A stretch of 40,656 nt of DNA from Desulfobulbaceae bacterium. Its GTDB lineage: Bacteria; Desulfobacterota; Desulfobulbia; Desulfobulbales; VMSU01. Where the stretch lies: contig VMSU01000168.1 of the NCBI GenBank assembly GCA_013792005.1, forward strand, positions 1-40,656, given 5' to 3'. The translations under genes were made by a program, and so were the position numbers. Under the pieces are notes generated by a model that saw nothing but the letters and a program-made list of their open reading frames with translations, was not told where the DNA came from and made no database searches. Shown piece after piece: positions 7,892 through 16,900 of this stretch. Numbering within the stretch: position 1 is the stretch's first letter; every line of letters begins with the position of its first letter.

Positions 7892-8733
7892 CAGGGTGAT
7901 TTCTCCCCGGCGGTAACTTCTACCCCTGCGGCTTCGGCAATCGTTCTTCCTTTAGGCGAGTAGACAAAGGTCAAAAATTGTTTGGCAGCTTCAGACAGGG
8001 TGTGCAATGTAACAATATCCAGGGGTTTGCTTAAGGGAAAGCTGTGTGTGGTCAGAGCGTTCGGGGTAGGTTCCACTCCGTTCAGACGGATCACGTTTAC
8101 AGGGAGCTGCTCGACGATAACTCCGGTCAGGCCGGAAGTTCCAATAGCCCCCGGCGTTTTGGCAATGGCGGCAATGGACTCTGGGTCAGTCACGGCGATG
8201 GTCATACCTGGTCGTAATTGCGCACTGATCATAGCGGTATTCATCTCGGGGGAGAGTTGGCTCAGAATTTTGGTGTCGGAGTCCTCTTGTGGGCGAAGGA
8301 TGATTCGGATGGGATTGCCATCGGGCCAGTTCAGGGTCTTTCCAGCGTAGATATTCACCAGTTCCTGGGTGGTGAGTTCTGTTACAGTGACATCTTTGTG
8401 GGTAACAAGGGCCAGTGGTGTTTGACCATAGGGTGACACTCTGGCGCCAGCTTGAGCCTCTTTGGGTTTCAGCGGCCTGCTTGACACCGCAATATCCAGG
8501 ACGTTGGCCAGCAGGGCCTTGATCGAGCCTGAGGAACCCAGCGCCTTATCCATCTCGAAGTGAGCCTCTGGGTGGGTCTTGTTGTAGGCCTCGAGCAGAG
8601 GTTTCATCATGTGGAGGCCGCTTCCTGTGCCATTGATACGGATCGGAGTGGTGGCACAAGCAGGGAGGGGCAGCATGAGATTTGCTATGAGGATAGCTCC
8701 GAGCACGAATCCTTTTGTTACACTGCGCAACAT
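7888..8733 (-). CDS. PstS-like periplasmic substrate-binding protein
   Basis: A 281-residue exported binding protein of the PBP-like/PstS family. It has a signal peptide (hydrophobic 8-25, then LPACA; the cysteine could also make it a lipoprotein) and the oxyanion-binding pattern NGTGSGLHMMKPLL. SSGSIKALLANVLDIAVSSRPL and the C-terminal FLTFVYSPKGRTIAEAAG also fit the family. It is shorter than true PstS, and no pstCAB genes follow, so it probably senses rather than imports phosphate or another small anion. The ATG at 8733 has an ideal site (AGGAGGT, 7 bases upstream). It is the first gene of the operon with the GGDEF-EAL and HEAT proteins. A short dyad ATGAG-A-CTCAT lies about 40 bases upstream (8772-8782). 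Confidence 0.85.
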   Translation of the reverse strand: MLRSVTKGFVLGAILIANLMLPLPACATTPIRINGTGSGLHMMKPLLEAYNKTHPEAHFEMDKALGSSGSIKALLANVLDIAVSSRPLKPKEAQAGARVSPYGQTPLALVTHKDVTVTELTTQELVNIYAGKTLNWPDGNPIRIILRPQEDSDTKILSQLSPEMNTAMISAQLRPGMTIAVTDPESIAAIAKTPGAIGTSGLTGVIVEQLPVNVIRLNGVEPTPNALTTHSFPLSKPLDIVTLHTLSEAAKQFLTFVYSPKGRTIAEAAGVEVTAGEKSPW

Positions 8734-8954
8734 GGTGTCTACCTCCTGCGATGGAACGGGAATTAAACCGGATGAGACTCATTTTCGTAATGTTAGTGGA
8801 TGAGCAATTGTACCTATATCCATGTCTTGTATAGACTATCGAATAGAGGGGTTGCCGTCAATCAAAGGATTGCTGATTTCTCAAAAAATAGTGCAACCGC
8901 ATTTATACAGAAATATTTTACTGGTAGGGGCTCAAGGAATTTTTTAGGAGTGGC

Positions 8955-9031
8955 TGGTACTGTGGCATGGACCCGGAAACCACCGCAAATGTAGTTTTTG
9001 CCTTGACGGCCTTCATTTGCTCATGGTACCA
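8955..9031 (+). ncRNA. Candidate structured leader RNA of dapL (three-way junction)
   Basis: The 359-bp gap before dapL contains a compact nested fold. An outer stem TGGTAC (8955-8960)/GTACCA (9026-9031) encloses arm 1, GTGG (8962-8965)/CCAC (8980-8983). It also encloses arm 2, GCAAATG (8985-8991)/CATTTGC (9014-9020), which is itself capped by GCC-ttgac-GGC (9000-9010). Almost every base is accounted for and the fold is immediately followed by a terminator-like hairpin. It matches no riboswitch class I recognise, including the lysine class. The fold is seen directly; a regulatory role is inference. Confidence 0.4.
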
Positions 9032-9069
9032 AAGCGGCAGGGTCTCTGCCCTGCCCACTTGCTTTTTTT
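9032..9069 (+). terminator. Attenuator-like hairpin upstream of dapL
   Basis: GGCAGGG (9036-9042) pairs perfectly with CCCTGCC (9049-9055). After a 5-base bulge, AAGC (9032-9035) pairs with GCTT (9061-9064), followed by the rest of a T7 tract. It sits 24 bases before the dapL start and directly after the structured leader, where it would attenuate dapL transcription unless disrupted. Confidence 0.5.
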
Positions 9070-9092
9070 ATCATACCGCGTTGAGGACAACC

Positions 9093-10328
9093 ATGGCACG
9101 ATTGAACGATAATTATCTGAAGCTTAAAGCTGGCTACCTGTTTCCGGAGATCGGCCGGCGGGTTAAGGCCTTTACCGATGCCAACCCGGAGGCCAAGGTT
9201 ATTCGCCTTGGTATCGGTGACGTTACCCGTCCCCTTGCCCCAGCCGTACTCAACGCCTTTCATCAGGGAATTGACGATCTGGGTCGTGCCGAGACCTTCC
9301 ACGGCTATGGCCCGGAGCAGGGATACGACTGGCTGATCAATACTATCATTGATAAGTCTTACCGCCCGTTGGGGGTTGAGCTTAAGGCCAGTGAGGTCTT
9401 TATTTCCGACGGCTCGAAATGCGATACCGCCAATATTCTTGATATCTTTGATCTGAGCAATCGGGTGGCGATCTGCGATCCGGTTTATCCGGTCTACAAC
9501 GATACCAATGTGATGATCGGCAGAAGCGGCGAGGCCGATGAAAAAGGGTATTACCGTGGATTAGTCTATATGCCCTGTACAGCAGAAAATGATTTCGCTC
9601 CGGCCTTTCCTGCTGAAAAAGTCGATATCATCTACCTTTGCTATCCTAACAATCCTACCGGTGCCGTGGCCACCAAGGCGCAACTTCAGGCCTGGGTTGA
9701 TTACGCGAAAGAGAATCAGGCGATTATCCTTTTTGATGCCGCTTACGAAGCGTTTATCACTGAGCCCGGTATTCCTCACTCGATTTATGAGTTGGATGGG
9801 GCCAAAGAGTGTGCCATCGAATTCCGTTCTTTTTCCAAGACCGCGGGGTTTACCGGGGTGCGCTGCGGCTTGACTGTGGTTCCAGAGGCCCTGATGGCCA
9901 CCACTGCCGAGGGCGAAAAGATTGCTATCAACCGCTTGTGGAACCGTCGTCAATGCACCAAGTTTAACGGCGTTTCCTATCCGGTGCAGAAAGCGGCAGC
10001 AGCCGTCTACTCTGATGAGGGGTGGGCTGAGGTCAAGGAGACGGTTGATTTCTATATGGAGAATGCCCGCCTCATCCGCCAGGGACTGGAAGAGGCAGGA
10101 ATCACTTGTTATGGCGGGGTCAACGCCCCCTATATCTGGCTTAAGACCCCAGATGGAATCAAGAGTTGGGATTTTTTCGACAAACTGCTCTTTGAGTGTC
10201 ATGTGGTCGGTACCCCCGGCAGTGGATTTGGTCCCAGCGGCGAGGGGTATTTCCGGCTTTCAGCCTTTGGCGGAAGGGCGAACGTGATTGAGGCTATCAG
10301 CCGTATTCGGGTCAAGTGGGGAAAGTAG
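9093..10328 (+). CDS. dapL: LL-diaminopimelate aminotransferase
   Basis: DapL converts tetrahydrodipicolinate directly to LL-diaminopimelate with glutamate and pyridoxal phosphate, bypassing the succinyl/acetyl route to lysine and cell wall. The 411-residue length and sequence match the family: [11 protein letters not shown] at the start, the [12 protein letters not shown]/substrate loop near residue 190, DAAYEAF, and the PLP-lysine motif [14 protein letters not shown] near residue 250. The family-specific [18 protein letters not shown] follows. The ATG at 9093 has a good site (GAGGA, 6 bases upstream); the open frame extends upstream but that part encodes the leader RNA. The DapL route is common in Desulfobacterota, cyanobacteria, plants and chlamydiae. 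Confidence 0.95.
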   Translation: MARLNDNYLKLKAGYLFPEIGRRVKAFTDANPEAKVIRLGIGDVTRPLAPAVLNAFHQGIDDLGRAETFHGYGPEQGYDWLINTIIDKSYRPLGVELKASEVFISDGSKCDTANILDIFDLSNRVAICDPVYPVYNDTNVMIGRSGEADEKGYYRGLVYMPCTAENDFAPAFPAEKVDIIYLCYPNNPTGAVATKAQLQAWVDYAKENQAIILFDAAYEAFITEPGIPHSIYELDGAKECAIEFRSFSKTAGFTGVRCGLTVVPEALMATTAEGEKIAINRLWNRRQCTKFNGVSYPVQKAAAAVYSDEGWAEVKETVDFYMENARLIRQGLEEAGITCYGGVNAPYIWLKTPDGIKSWDFFDKLLFECHVVGTPGSGFGPSGEGYFRLSAFGGRANVIEAISRIRVKWGK

Positions 10329-10342
10329 GAGTTATCAATAAG

Positions 10343-10397
10343 AAATTACGAGTTACGAATTGATCGGGAACTTTCACGCATTCGTAATTCGTAATTT
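10343..10397. terminator. Bidirectional hairpin between dapL and mntP
   Basis: AAATTACGAGTTACGAATT (10343-10361) and ATTCGTAATTCGTAATTT (10380-10397) are inverted copies with one or two mismatches around an 18-base loop. The structure overlaps the mntP stop codon and separates two convergent genes. It lacks a strong G/C stem, so termination may be partial. The sequence style resembles dispersed A/T-rich repeats. Confidence 0.5.
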
Positions 10398-10968
10398 AAA
10401 ATACTCCATGGTCATGCAGTATCCGGATGCCGATGGCGATCAGCACCAGGCCTCCGGCAACCTCCACCTTGGCGCCTAGCCGGGAGGCTGAGCCTACCAC
10501 TTGCCCGAGGTGCAGACCTGCGGCGGTCAGCACGCTGGCCACGATGCCAATCACCAGGGCTGGGAACCATACCGAAATCTTGAGCACGGCGAAGCTTAAG
10601 CCCACTGCCAGGGAATCAATGCTGGTGGCCAGGGAGAGAATGACCAGGGTTCGTCCTCTGGTCGGGTCCCTGCGGTCCTTCTCATCTTCTTTTTCAAGTT
10701 GCAGCGTCTCGATTATCATTCGCCCCCCGACAAAGGCCAGAAGCCCAAAGGCCAGCCAGTGATCGTAACGTTCGATGTAGGTCCGTATCGTCAACCCTGC
10801 CCCCCAGCCGATAATGTTCATCCCTGCCTGAAACAGTCCGAAGTGCCAGGCCAGCCGGAAGGTGTGGCGACGCCCAACCCACGGCAAAGAGATCCCGGCG
10901 GCAAGGGCCACGGCAAAGGCATCAACGGCCAGCGCTATCGCGATAACAAAGATGGTTGTCAGGTCCAT
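10396..10968 (-). CDS. mntP: Manganese efflux pump MntP
   Basis: MntP exports excess Mn(II) across the inner membrane. From the ATG at 10968 the product has 190 residues (E. coli about 188) and six predicted membrane helices in two homologous halves. Each half has the family's acidic TM motif: AVDAFAVALAAG near residue 14 and SIDSLAVGLSFA near residue 118. The frame is open for 50 codons upstream, but that part is not membrane-like or family-like. The divergent htpG gene lies 203 bp away. I looked for a yybP-ykoY manganese riboswitch upstream and did not find one. Confidence 0.92.
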   Translation of the reverse strand: MDLTTIFVIAIALAVDAFAVALAAGISLPWVGRRHTFRLAWHFGLFQAGMNIIGWGAGLTIRTYIERYDHWLAFGLLAFVGGRMIIETLQLEKEDEKDRRDPTRGRTLVILSLATSIDSLAVGLSFAVLKISVWFPALVIGIVASVLTAAGLHLGQVVGSASRLGAKVEVAGGLVLIAIGIRILHDHGVF

Positions 10969-11075
10969 AACAGTGAATGAGTGATGATGAAAATCAGGAT
11001 AAGATGTGTCGTCTGACGCCCCGCGCCTTGACAATTGGGGTTTGATGATTAGTTTTCGCCCCAAATTGATATACG

Positions 11076-11114
11076 TTGTACCAGTACAATCATGCGTAGG
11101 ATGGGCATCGCCCA
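11076..11114. promoter_or_regulatory. Dyad symmetries in the mntP-htpG divergent region
   Basis: TTGTAC-CA-GTACAA (11076-11089) is a perfect 6-bp inverted repeat, and TGGGC-ATC-GCCCA (11102-11114) is a small hairpin. Both lie in the 203-bp region shared by mntP (-) and htpG (+). The first looks like a repressor operator; the second resembles dispersed GGGCAxxGCCC repeats. No regulator is named, and no CIRCE element was found. Confidence 0.3.
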
Positions 11115-11171
11115 CCAAACCAACCGCGTGGTTACGATTCCCCCTTTAACAGAAATACAATGAGGTAGCAA

Positions 11172-13037
11172 ATGACAACTGCAAGTACCGAAACCCTTGA
11201 GTTTCAATCCGAGACCAAAAAACTGCTCGATATCGTCATCCATTCCCTCTACACGGAGAAGGATATCTTCCTGCGGGAGTTGGTGTCGAACGCCGCCGAT
11301 GCTTTGGAAAAGATGCGCCACTTCAATCTTACCGATCAGGAGATCTTTGATAAGGACGTACCCCTGGAGATCAACATTGCCGTCGATGAAAAGGAGAACA
11401 CCATCACTCTGATCGACACCGGTATCGGCATGACCCGTGATGAACTGATCGCCAATCTCGGCACCATCGCCCATTCTGGTTCCAAGACCTTTCTTACCAG
11501 CCTGAGTGAGGGCGCTCAGAAGGACGTTAATATTATCGGTCAGTTCGGGGTCGGTTTCTATGCGGCCTTCATGGTCGCCAAGCAGGTTCGGGTACAGTCC
11601 CGCTCCTATCAGATCGGTGATCCTGGCCATGAATGGAGTTCCGACGGCACCGGCAGCTATACCGTCAGCCCGTGTCCTGGCCTTCATCGCGGCACGAAGC
11701 TGATCATTGAGTTGACCGAGGCAGCGAAGGATTACGCGAAAGATGAGACGATCAAACGGATTATCAAGCAGTACTCAAGTTTTGTGCCCTTCCCGATCAA
11801 GGTGGCCGGCGAGACGGTGAATACGGTCCAGGCCCTGTGGACCAAAGGGGCTTCCGAGATCAAGGACGAGGAGTATTCCGATTTTTATAAATTCGTCGGC
11901 AACGCCTATGATGAACCTCTTATGCGTCTCCACTTCTCGGCTGATGCGCCATTGGCCATCCATGCCTTACTCTTTGTGCCCAAGGAGAATTTTGAGAAGA
12001 TGGGTTTTGGCCGGATGGACCCAGGTGTCAATCTGTACTGCCAGAAGGTCTTGATCGAACAGCACAGCGATAAGATCCTGCCGGAGTGGTTGCGATTCCT
12101 GCGCGGGGTTATCGACTCCGAAGACCTGCCCTTGAATATTTCCCGCCAAGCCTTGCAGGACAATACCTTGGTTCTTAAGATCAACAAGGTGGTGACCAAG
12201 AAGTTTTTGAAGTTTTTAGAGGAGCAGGCCAAAAACTCCCCCGAGACCTATCTCGAGTTTTGGAAGACCTTCGGCTTTTTTCTCAAGGAGGGTGCCACCA
12301 CCGATTTTACTCACCGGGAATCAATCGCCAAGCTTCTGCGTTTTGAGTCGTCGACTTCGGAACCCGGAACCCTGACCTCCCTTGCCGATTACGTGGGGCG
12401 GATGAAGGAGGGCCAGCAGGAGATTTACTACATTAACGGGCCGAGCCGTTCGGCCATCGAGTCCGGTCCGTATCTGGATGCCTTTAAGAAGCAGCACATT
12501 GAGATCATCTACACTATGGAGCCGATTGATGACTTCGTGTTCAGCCACGTGGGCGAGTTTGACGGTAAGAAGCTGGTCTCCGCTGATCGTGCCGATTTAA
12601 AACTTCCTGAAGATAAAGAGGCGGCAGCAGAAGAGGCCAAGAACCACTTGGATACAGCTATCGCCACCTCACTCACCAAATGGATGAAGGAGGTTTTGGG
12701 CGAACGGGTGAAAGAGGTCAGTGAATCCAAGCGGCTGGTAGACAGCCCGGCCATCATCGTCAATCCCGACGGCTTCATGACCGCTTCCATGGAGCGGATC
12801 ATGCGGGCATCGAGTCCGGACGGTCCCCGAGATTTCGGGGCCAAGAATCTTGAGATCAACACCGGTCACCAGTTGATCAAGGATCTCGCCGACCTGCGGG
12901 TTAAGGATGAGACCCTGGCCCGTCTGATCGTCGAACAGATCCACGATAATGCCATGGTGCAGGCCGGTTTGATGGTTGAACCGAGGACCATGGTGGATCG
13001 CAATTATCAGATCTTGGCCCGGGCGGTGAAAGGGTAG
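11172..13037 (+). CDS. htpG: Molecular chaperone HtpG (Hsp90)
   Basis: Bacterial Hsp90, an ATP-driven dimeric cytoplasmic chaperone that remodels client proteins together with DnaK. The 621-residue product has the complete GHKL ATPase domain: ELVSNAADALEKMR near residue 37, DTGIGM near residue 82, GTIAHSGSKTF near residue 98 and GQFGVGFYAAFMV near residue 121. The middle-domain DSEDLPLNISRQALQDN, with the catalytic arginine, and the C-terminal dimerisation domain are also present. The ATG at 11172 has GAGGT upstream. It is monocistronic, with its own terminator. Confidence 0.96.
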   Translation: MTTASTETLEFQSETKKLLDIVIHSLYTEKDIFLRELVSNAADALEKMRHFNLTDQEIFDKDVPLEINIAVDEKENTITLIDTGIGMTRDELIANLGTIAHSGSKTFLTSLSEGAQKDVNIIGQFGVGFYAAFMVAKQVRVQSRSYQIGDPGHEWSSDGTGSYTVSPCPGLHRGTKLIIELTEAAKDYAKDETIKRIIKQYSSFVPFPIKVAGETVNTVQALWTKGASEIKDEEYSDFYKFVGNAYDEPLMRLHFSADAPLAIHALLFVPKENFEKMGFGRMDPGVNLYCQKVLIEQHSDKILPEWLRFLRGVIDSEDLPLNISRQALQDNTLVLKINKVVTKKFLKFLEEQAKNSPETYLEFWKTFGFFLKEGATTDFTHRESIAKLLRFESSTSEPGTLTSLADYVGRMKEGQQEIYYINGPSRSAIESGPYLDAFKKQHIEIIYTMEPIDDFVFSHVGEFDGKKLVSADRADLKLPEDKEAAAEEAKNHLDTAIATSLTKWMKEVLGERVKEVSESKRLVDSPAIIVNPDGFMTASMERIMRASSPDGPRDFGAKNLEINTGHQLIKDLADLRVKDETLARLIVEQIHDNAMVQAGLMVEPRTMVDRNYQILARAVKG

Positions 13038-13042
13038 GGATG

Positions 13043-13079
13043 AATGACCGGGGGGGATCGCGTAACCCCCCCGGTCATT
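13043..13079 (+). terminator. htpG terminator
   Basis: AATGACCGGGGGG pairs with CCCCCCGGTCATT around ATCGCGTAA, beginning 6 bases after the htpG stop. It is a very stable G/C stem with only a short T-run, and is likely a terminator or 3'-end stabiliser. Confidence 0.8.
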
Positions 13080-13255
13080 TAGGATCTCGCCGGCTTATAC
13101 TTTTCTGAGGGGTGAGCCGGCGGGACTTTACAAAACAAGCCATGAACTTTCCGGTCTCCCATTTGACAATAAACTATCGGTTTGTCGTCGTTTGGAGTGG
13201 TTGACTTACAGTAATAAGATCAACTATTGAGGATTTCTGGAATATTTATGGTGGT

Positions 13256-13325
13256 GAGATGACATCTTTCATCTCTTCAGGAAAAAAGCCGATGACTAGG
13301 ACTTGCTCTCCCTGCCATCGGCTTT
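13256..13325 (-). terminator. Tandem hairpins; minus-strand terminator of the cytochrome operon
   Basis: AAAGCCGATG (13285-13294) pairs perfectly with CATCGGCTTT (13316-13325). Read on the minus strand, the stem is followed by TTTTTT, a good intrinsic terminator 230 bases after the tetrahaem cytochrome stop. A second hairpin, GAGATGA/TCATCTC (13256-13275), lies beside it. On the plus strand a -35/-10-like pair, TTGACT (13201) and TATTGA (13225) with 18 bases between, precedes both hairpins, so a short plus-strand RNA is possible. The rest of the 517-bp gap between htpG and the cytochrome shows nothing else clear. Confidence 0.6.
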
Positions 13326-13554
13326 GTCGTTTACCGACTACGAGTTAGTCAGTTTATGGTTTGAAACCTTGGATCATGTATGGCATTGAGTACAGTTTAG
13401 CTAGCTATCATGGGTTGGATTGCTACCGCTGCCACTGCTGTTTCAAGACATGTTGGTCCTTGTCGGGCAATCTGGTAGATGCCGGTTTTGTGCTGTCGGT
13501 TTGGCAGCAAGTTGCTGTTTTTCTTACCCCATTGTCATGACATGTATGTTGGCC

Positions 13555-13911
13555 TTAAGCAGGATGACAGGAGAGACAAAGCTTCTCGCGCTCCATCCTC
13601 AAAAATTTGCCAACCGTATTCTTCCCATGTGGCTCATGGCAAGTAATACATATAATTCTTTTCTGACTGTCAAGGGGAAGACTTTCAGGTGCTGTATTAG
13701 AGACAATGTCAAGTTTGTGATCTGTTATATTAGCCGCATGACAGCCAAGGCACAGGGAATTGACAGTCTCCCTGATATTCTCATCTGCTCCTCTTAGTTC
13801 ATGACATGAGACACACTTTTTGTGCTCTGTTAAACAGTAGCCGCTACCTGCTGAAAAAAGGGTAATGAGTGTGATTATTATGGGTAAGGCTATTACCTTG
13901 ATTGATCTCAT
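13555..13911 (-). CDS. Small periplasmic tetrahaem cytochrome c
   Basis: A 118-residue exported protein with a signal peptide (hydrophobic residues about 6-22, ending SGYC) and four CXXCH haem motifs: CVSCH, CLGCH, CITCH and CLSCH. They fall in two pairs, the doubled-CXXCH arrangement. Extra histidines (HKK, HKLD, HGKN) can serve as distal ligands. The ATG at 13911 is preferred over the in-frame TTG at 13926 because AGGAAGA lies 7 bases upstream of the ATG. It starts 18 bases after the stop of the large cytochrome gene, so the two are co-transcribed. The small protein is a good candidate for a periplasmic electron shuttle to the large one. Confidence 0.9.
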   Translation of the reverse strand: MRSIKVIALPIIITLITLFSAGSGYCLTEHKKCVSCHELRGADENIRETVNSLCLGCHAANITDHKLDIVSNTAPESLPLDSQKRIICITCHEPHGKNTVGKFLRMEREKLCLSCHPA

Positions 13912-13929
13912 TGTTCTCTTCCTCAAGTG

Positions 13930-16900
13930 TTATTCATTGGCCGGAGTAAACCAATTATACGTCTTGCCCTGAATGCTATGACAATTATATAAGCAATTTG
14001 TAGGACTGTTTCTGAGGCTGGAATAATTAGGTATATCCATGGTGCCATACTGGTCCTCTCCGACTGTATAACGATTGTATTGCATCTCGTCATAGACCCA
14101 TCCTGATTGTGTATTCGAGCCATGCACGTTGTGACAAGCAATGCAGGTTATTCCTGAATTTTGAATCGAATCTCTGTATGCCCAAGTCCCAGCTTGTGCA
14201 TGGAAGTAATGGAGATTAGAATATCCGGTCCAGAAGCCTCCATCATCGTAATTCTTTGCGCTTCCGTCATACCTATCTCTGAAATTCGTTTTAATATCTG
14301 TGATGTTATAAGGGGGTTGGCCATCGCCCCATGTATCGTAATGCCCACCACTCCTGTACCCCAAAACGGCCTCCTTGGTTATCCTCGGGTAGTTTTGATG
14401 GCAACTAAAGCACATCTCATAATGGCCTTCGTCCGTCAACGGATTGTAATAGGTACCTGGAGCGGGAAGAGTCAGGTTCTTACTTAGGAGCCCCACATTG
14501 TCAGAGCCATGGCCGTTTGAGTGGCAACCTGTAGTCGGATTTCCGTTCCCAAGACAGGTAAGACCCTGCTGCTTATGCCCGTAAGTCTTTTGCCAACTGG
14601 CCTTTACATCTTTGCTAGCCCTATAGGGAATAACACCGATTGTTGACCCGTCTGCAAAAGGACTCATATTGCCGTTTGCACCATTTGTATCATGACAGCT
14701 GAGGCAAAAATTCTCAGCGGTTGTCGGGTTGGCGGGATCATAGGCATATATTGCACCTGTGTCCGCATCCTTTAGCCTCACTGTACCCCCCATGTGCTGC
14801 AAGGTATCGTGACAGACCAGACAGGCGGTATTAGTGATCGGAGCGGTGCTGGAATTATACGTTACCCTGACCTGTATCCAATCCAAATGATTCGTGGTAG
14901 CCGGGGTAGAGGTAAAGTAATTCCGCACTCTCACCTTGAAGTTTGAGTTGCTCAATTTCGCGTTTTTCCATGTCGTACTCCATGTGAAATCTTTGAATTG
15001 GGTGGTTGCGGTATTTATTGGAAGATTAACAACCCCCTCGCCACTCCACGTTGTTCCCCCATCCCATGAAATCTGAATGATAAATTGCGAGGTTCTCGTT
15101 GTAGCAGCGGTATAAAATCCTGTAACGCCAATCTCTACTTTAGTTATAATCTGTGCATCACCAAGCAACGTAACGCCAAAGTTTTCATACAACTGGGTAT
15201 TGCCATCACTAGTGCAAGTTGCATAAATGCTATCGAGAGCATAGGCATTGGCCGGGTCGGTAAAACCACCTGTACCGGCTGTAGTCGCCGTCGGGTTCTT
15301 CACCGTGACCTGTCCTGCAACAGGTGTTGTAATATGGTGGGTTGTCTTTTTGAAATCTCCTCCCGTGCCAGTCCCGTTTCCATTGCTGTCAACGATCTGT
15401 CTCCTGCTGTCCATGACACCCTTATGACAGGAAAGACATTCGTTATAGGCAATATGGGTAGGTGTCGGGCCTCCCCAGGTTGCATCATCGTGGCAGGCAA
15501 TATTGCTACATGATCCACCGCCGGAGTTATAAGTGTAACTCAGAGTGCCAGCACTATTACCGATATCATACAGCTTATTTGCATGTTTCGTGGAATCCTT
15601 TATGGTATTGCCGGTCTCGGTCAAGGGCCAATGACACGCATTGCATTTAATATAAGAGTGAGCAGAGGCATTATGACTGTTGGCCTTTGGTGTGCCGTTT
15701 GGATATGATGGCCGTCCGGATGCATCTCCTCCGCCATGGCAACTGCCGCATGATGTAGCGCTTCCCCAGGCTGGTGAGGTGTTGGCAGCAATGCTTCTTG
15801 TCTCGCCAGTGTTTGTTGTGCCCCCTGTCCCATTGCTGTGACAATATACATTTGAGCAGCTACCATAAATATTGAGCATAATCGTGTCGCCGCTGTATAC
15901 AGCATCGCTAAGCCAAGGATATGTCCCGGTGTCGAAGGTGAAATCAGCTTGGTTGTTTACATGGAGAGGCTCGTAACCGTAATGGCAGAATGTGCATGAA
16001 AGGGCCAGCCCTCCGTTGGCAGAGCCCGCATGCTTTAGGTGGCTGCCTAAAGTCGGAGGGTTATCCGCTGTCGTCCCATGGCATGTGCCGCAGGCAGCAG
16101 TAGAAGGATTGTCCCACACAGGAGTTGTATTGCTGCCTCCGTCAGGCGCCATGGTTGAACCATGGCAGTAGGCACTACATGTCTTAGTGCCTACTGTCGT
16201 TATCACTGTGCCACCACTACTGTCATAGGCCACACTGGACTGACCGTCATAACTTCCCCCACTGTATGCTCCATTGAAAATGGAAAATCCTAGTGTGATG
16301 TTACCGTTATTATGGGTCGCTCCACTGCCAGCGCTGTTCTGGTGACAGGTACTACAGCTATACTTGACCGCATGCAGTTCATGGGCCCCTGCTGTCAAAG
16401 AGCCGGTTATCTTGCCGTTTAGCCAGACTAGACCATCAGGCTGGGCAGCCGTGTTGTTTACAGGCGGAAAACCGTGACAGGCATCACATGTGACCTTAAA
16501 CCCCTCTTTAGATAGGTGACATTGCGTGCAGCACGCCCCACTGTTGTGCGAAGCGCCGGTGCCGTCATTTTTATAGTATTTGGTCTCGGTGTGACACACC
16601 TGACAGATACCAGCCACAGCCATAGTGTCGTCTGTAAAGCCATTAGGATCAAAAAACTTCACCTCTCGGTCACCTTGAGATGTGGTAATCTTTTTCTTGA
16701 TCAACTGACCATAGATAAGGCCAAAGGACTTGCCGGCATCAGTCGAATTGATGATACCCTTGACGGTGATAACGCTATCGTTGGCGCTGATAACCTGGTA
16801 GGTGTTTTCGGCCCTACCGGTATTGACCACTAAGATCAGACCTCGCTCAAAATCGGAGTTGGCATTTTTATTACCCCAACGGCTGCGGTCGGTCCAGTCG

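Noticed and set aside
8967-9092. An N-terminal extension of DapL from an upstream ATG
   Set aside because: DapL proteins start near [11 protein letters not shown] with a good ribosome site at 9093; the extra 42 codons coincide with the structured leader and attenuator.
10969-11171. A yybP-ykoY manganese riboswitch for mntP, and a CIRCE or sigma-32 site for htpG
   Set aside because: None of the conserved yybP-ykoY loops, no TTAGCACTC inverted repeat, and no correctly spaced heat-shock promoter can be found in the 203-bp region.
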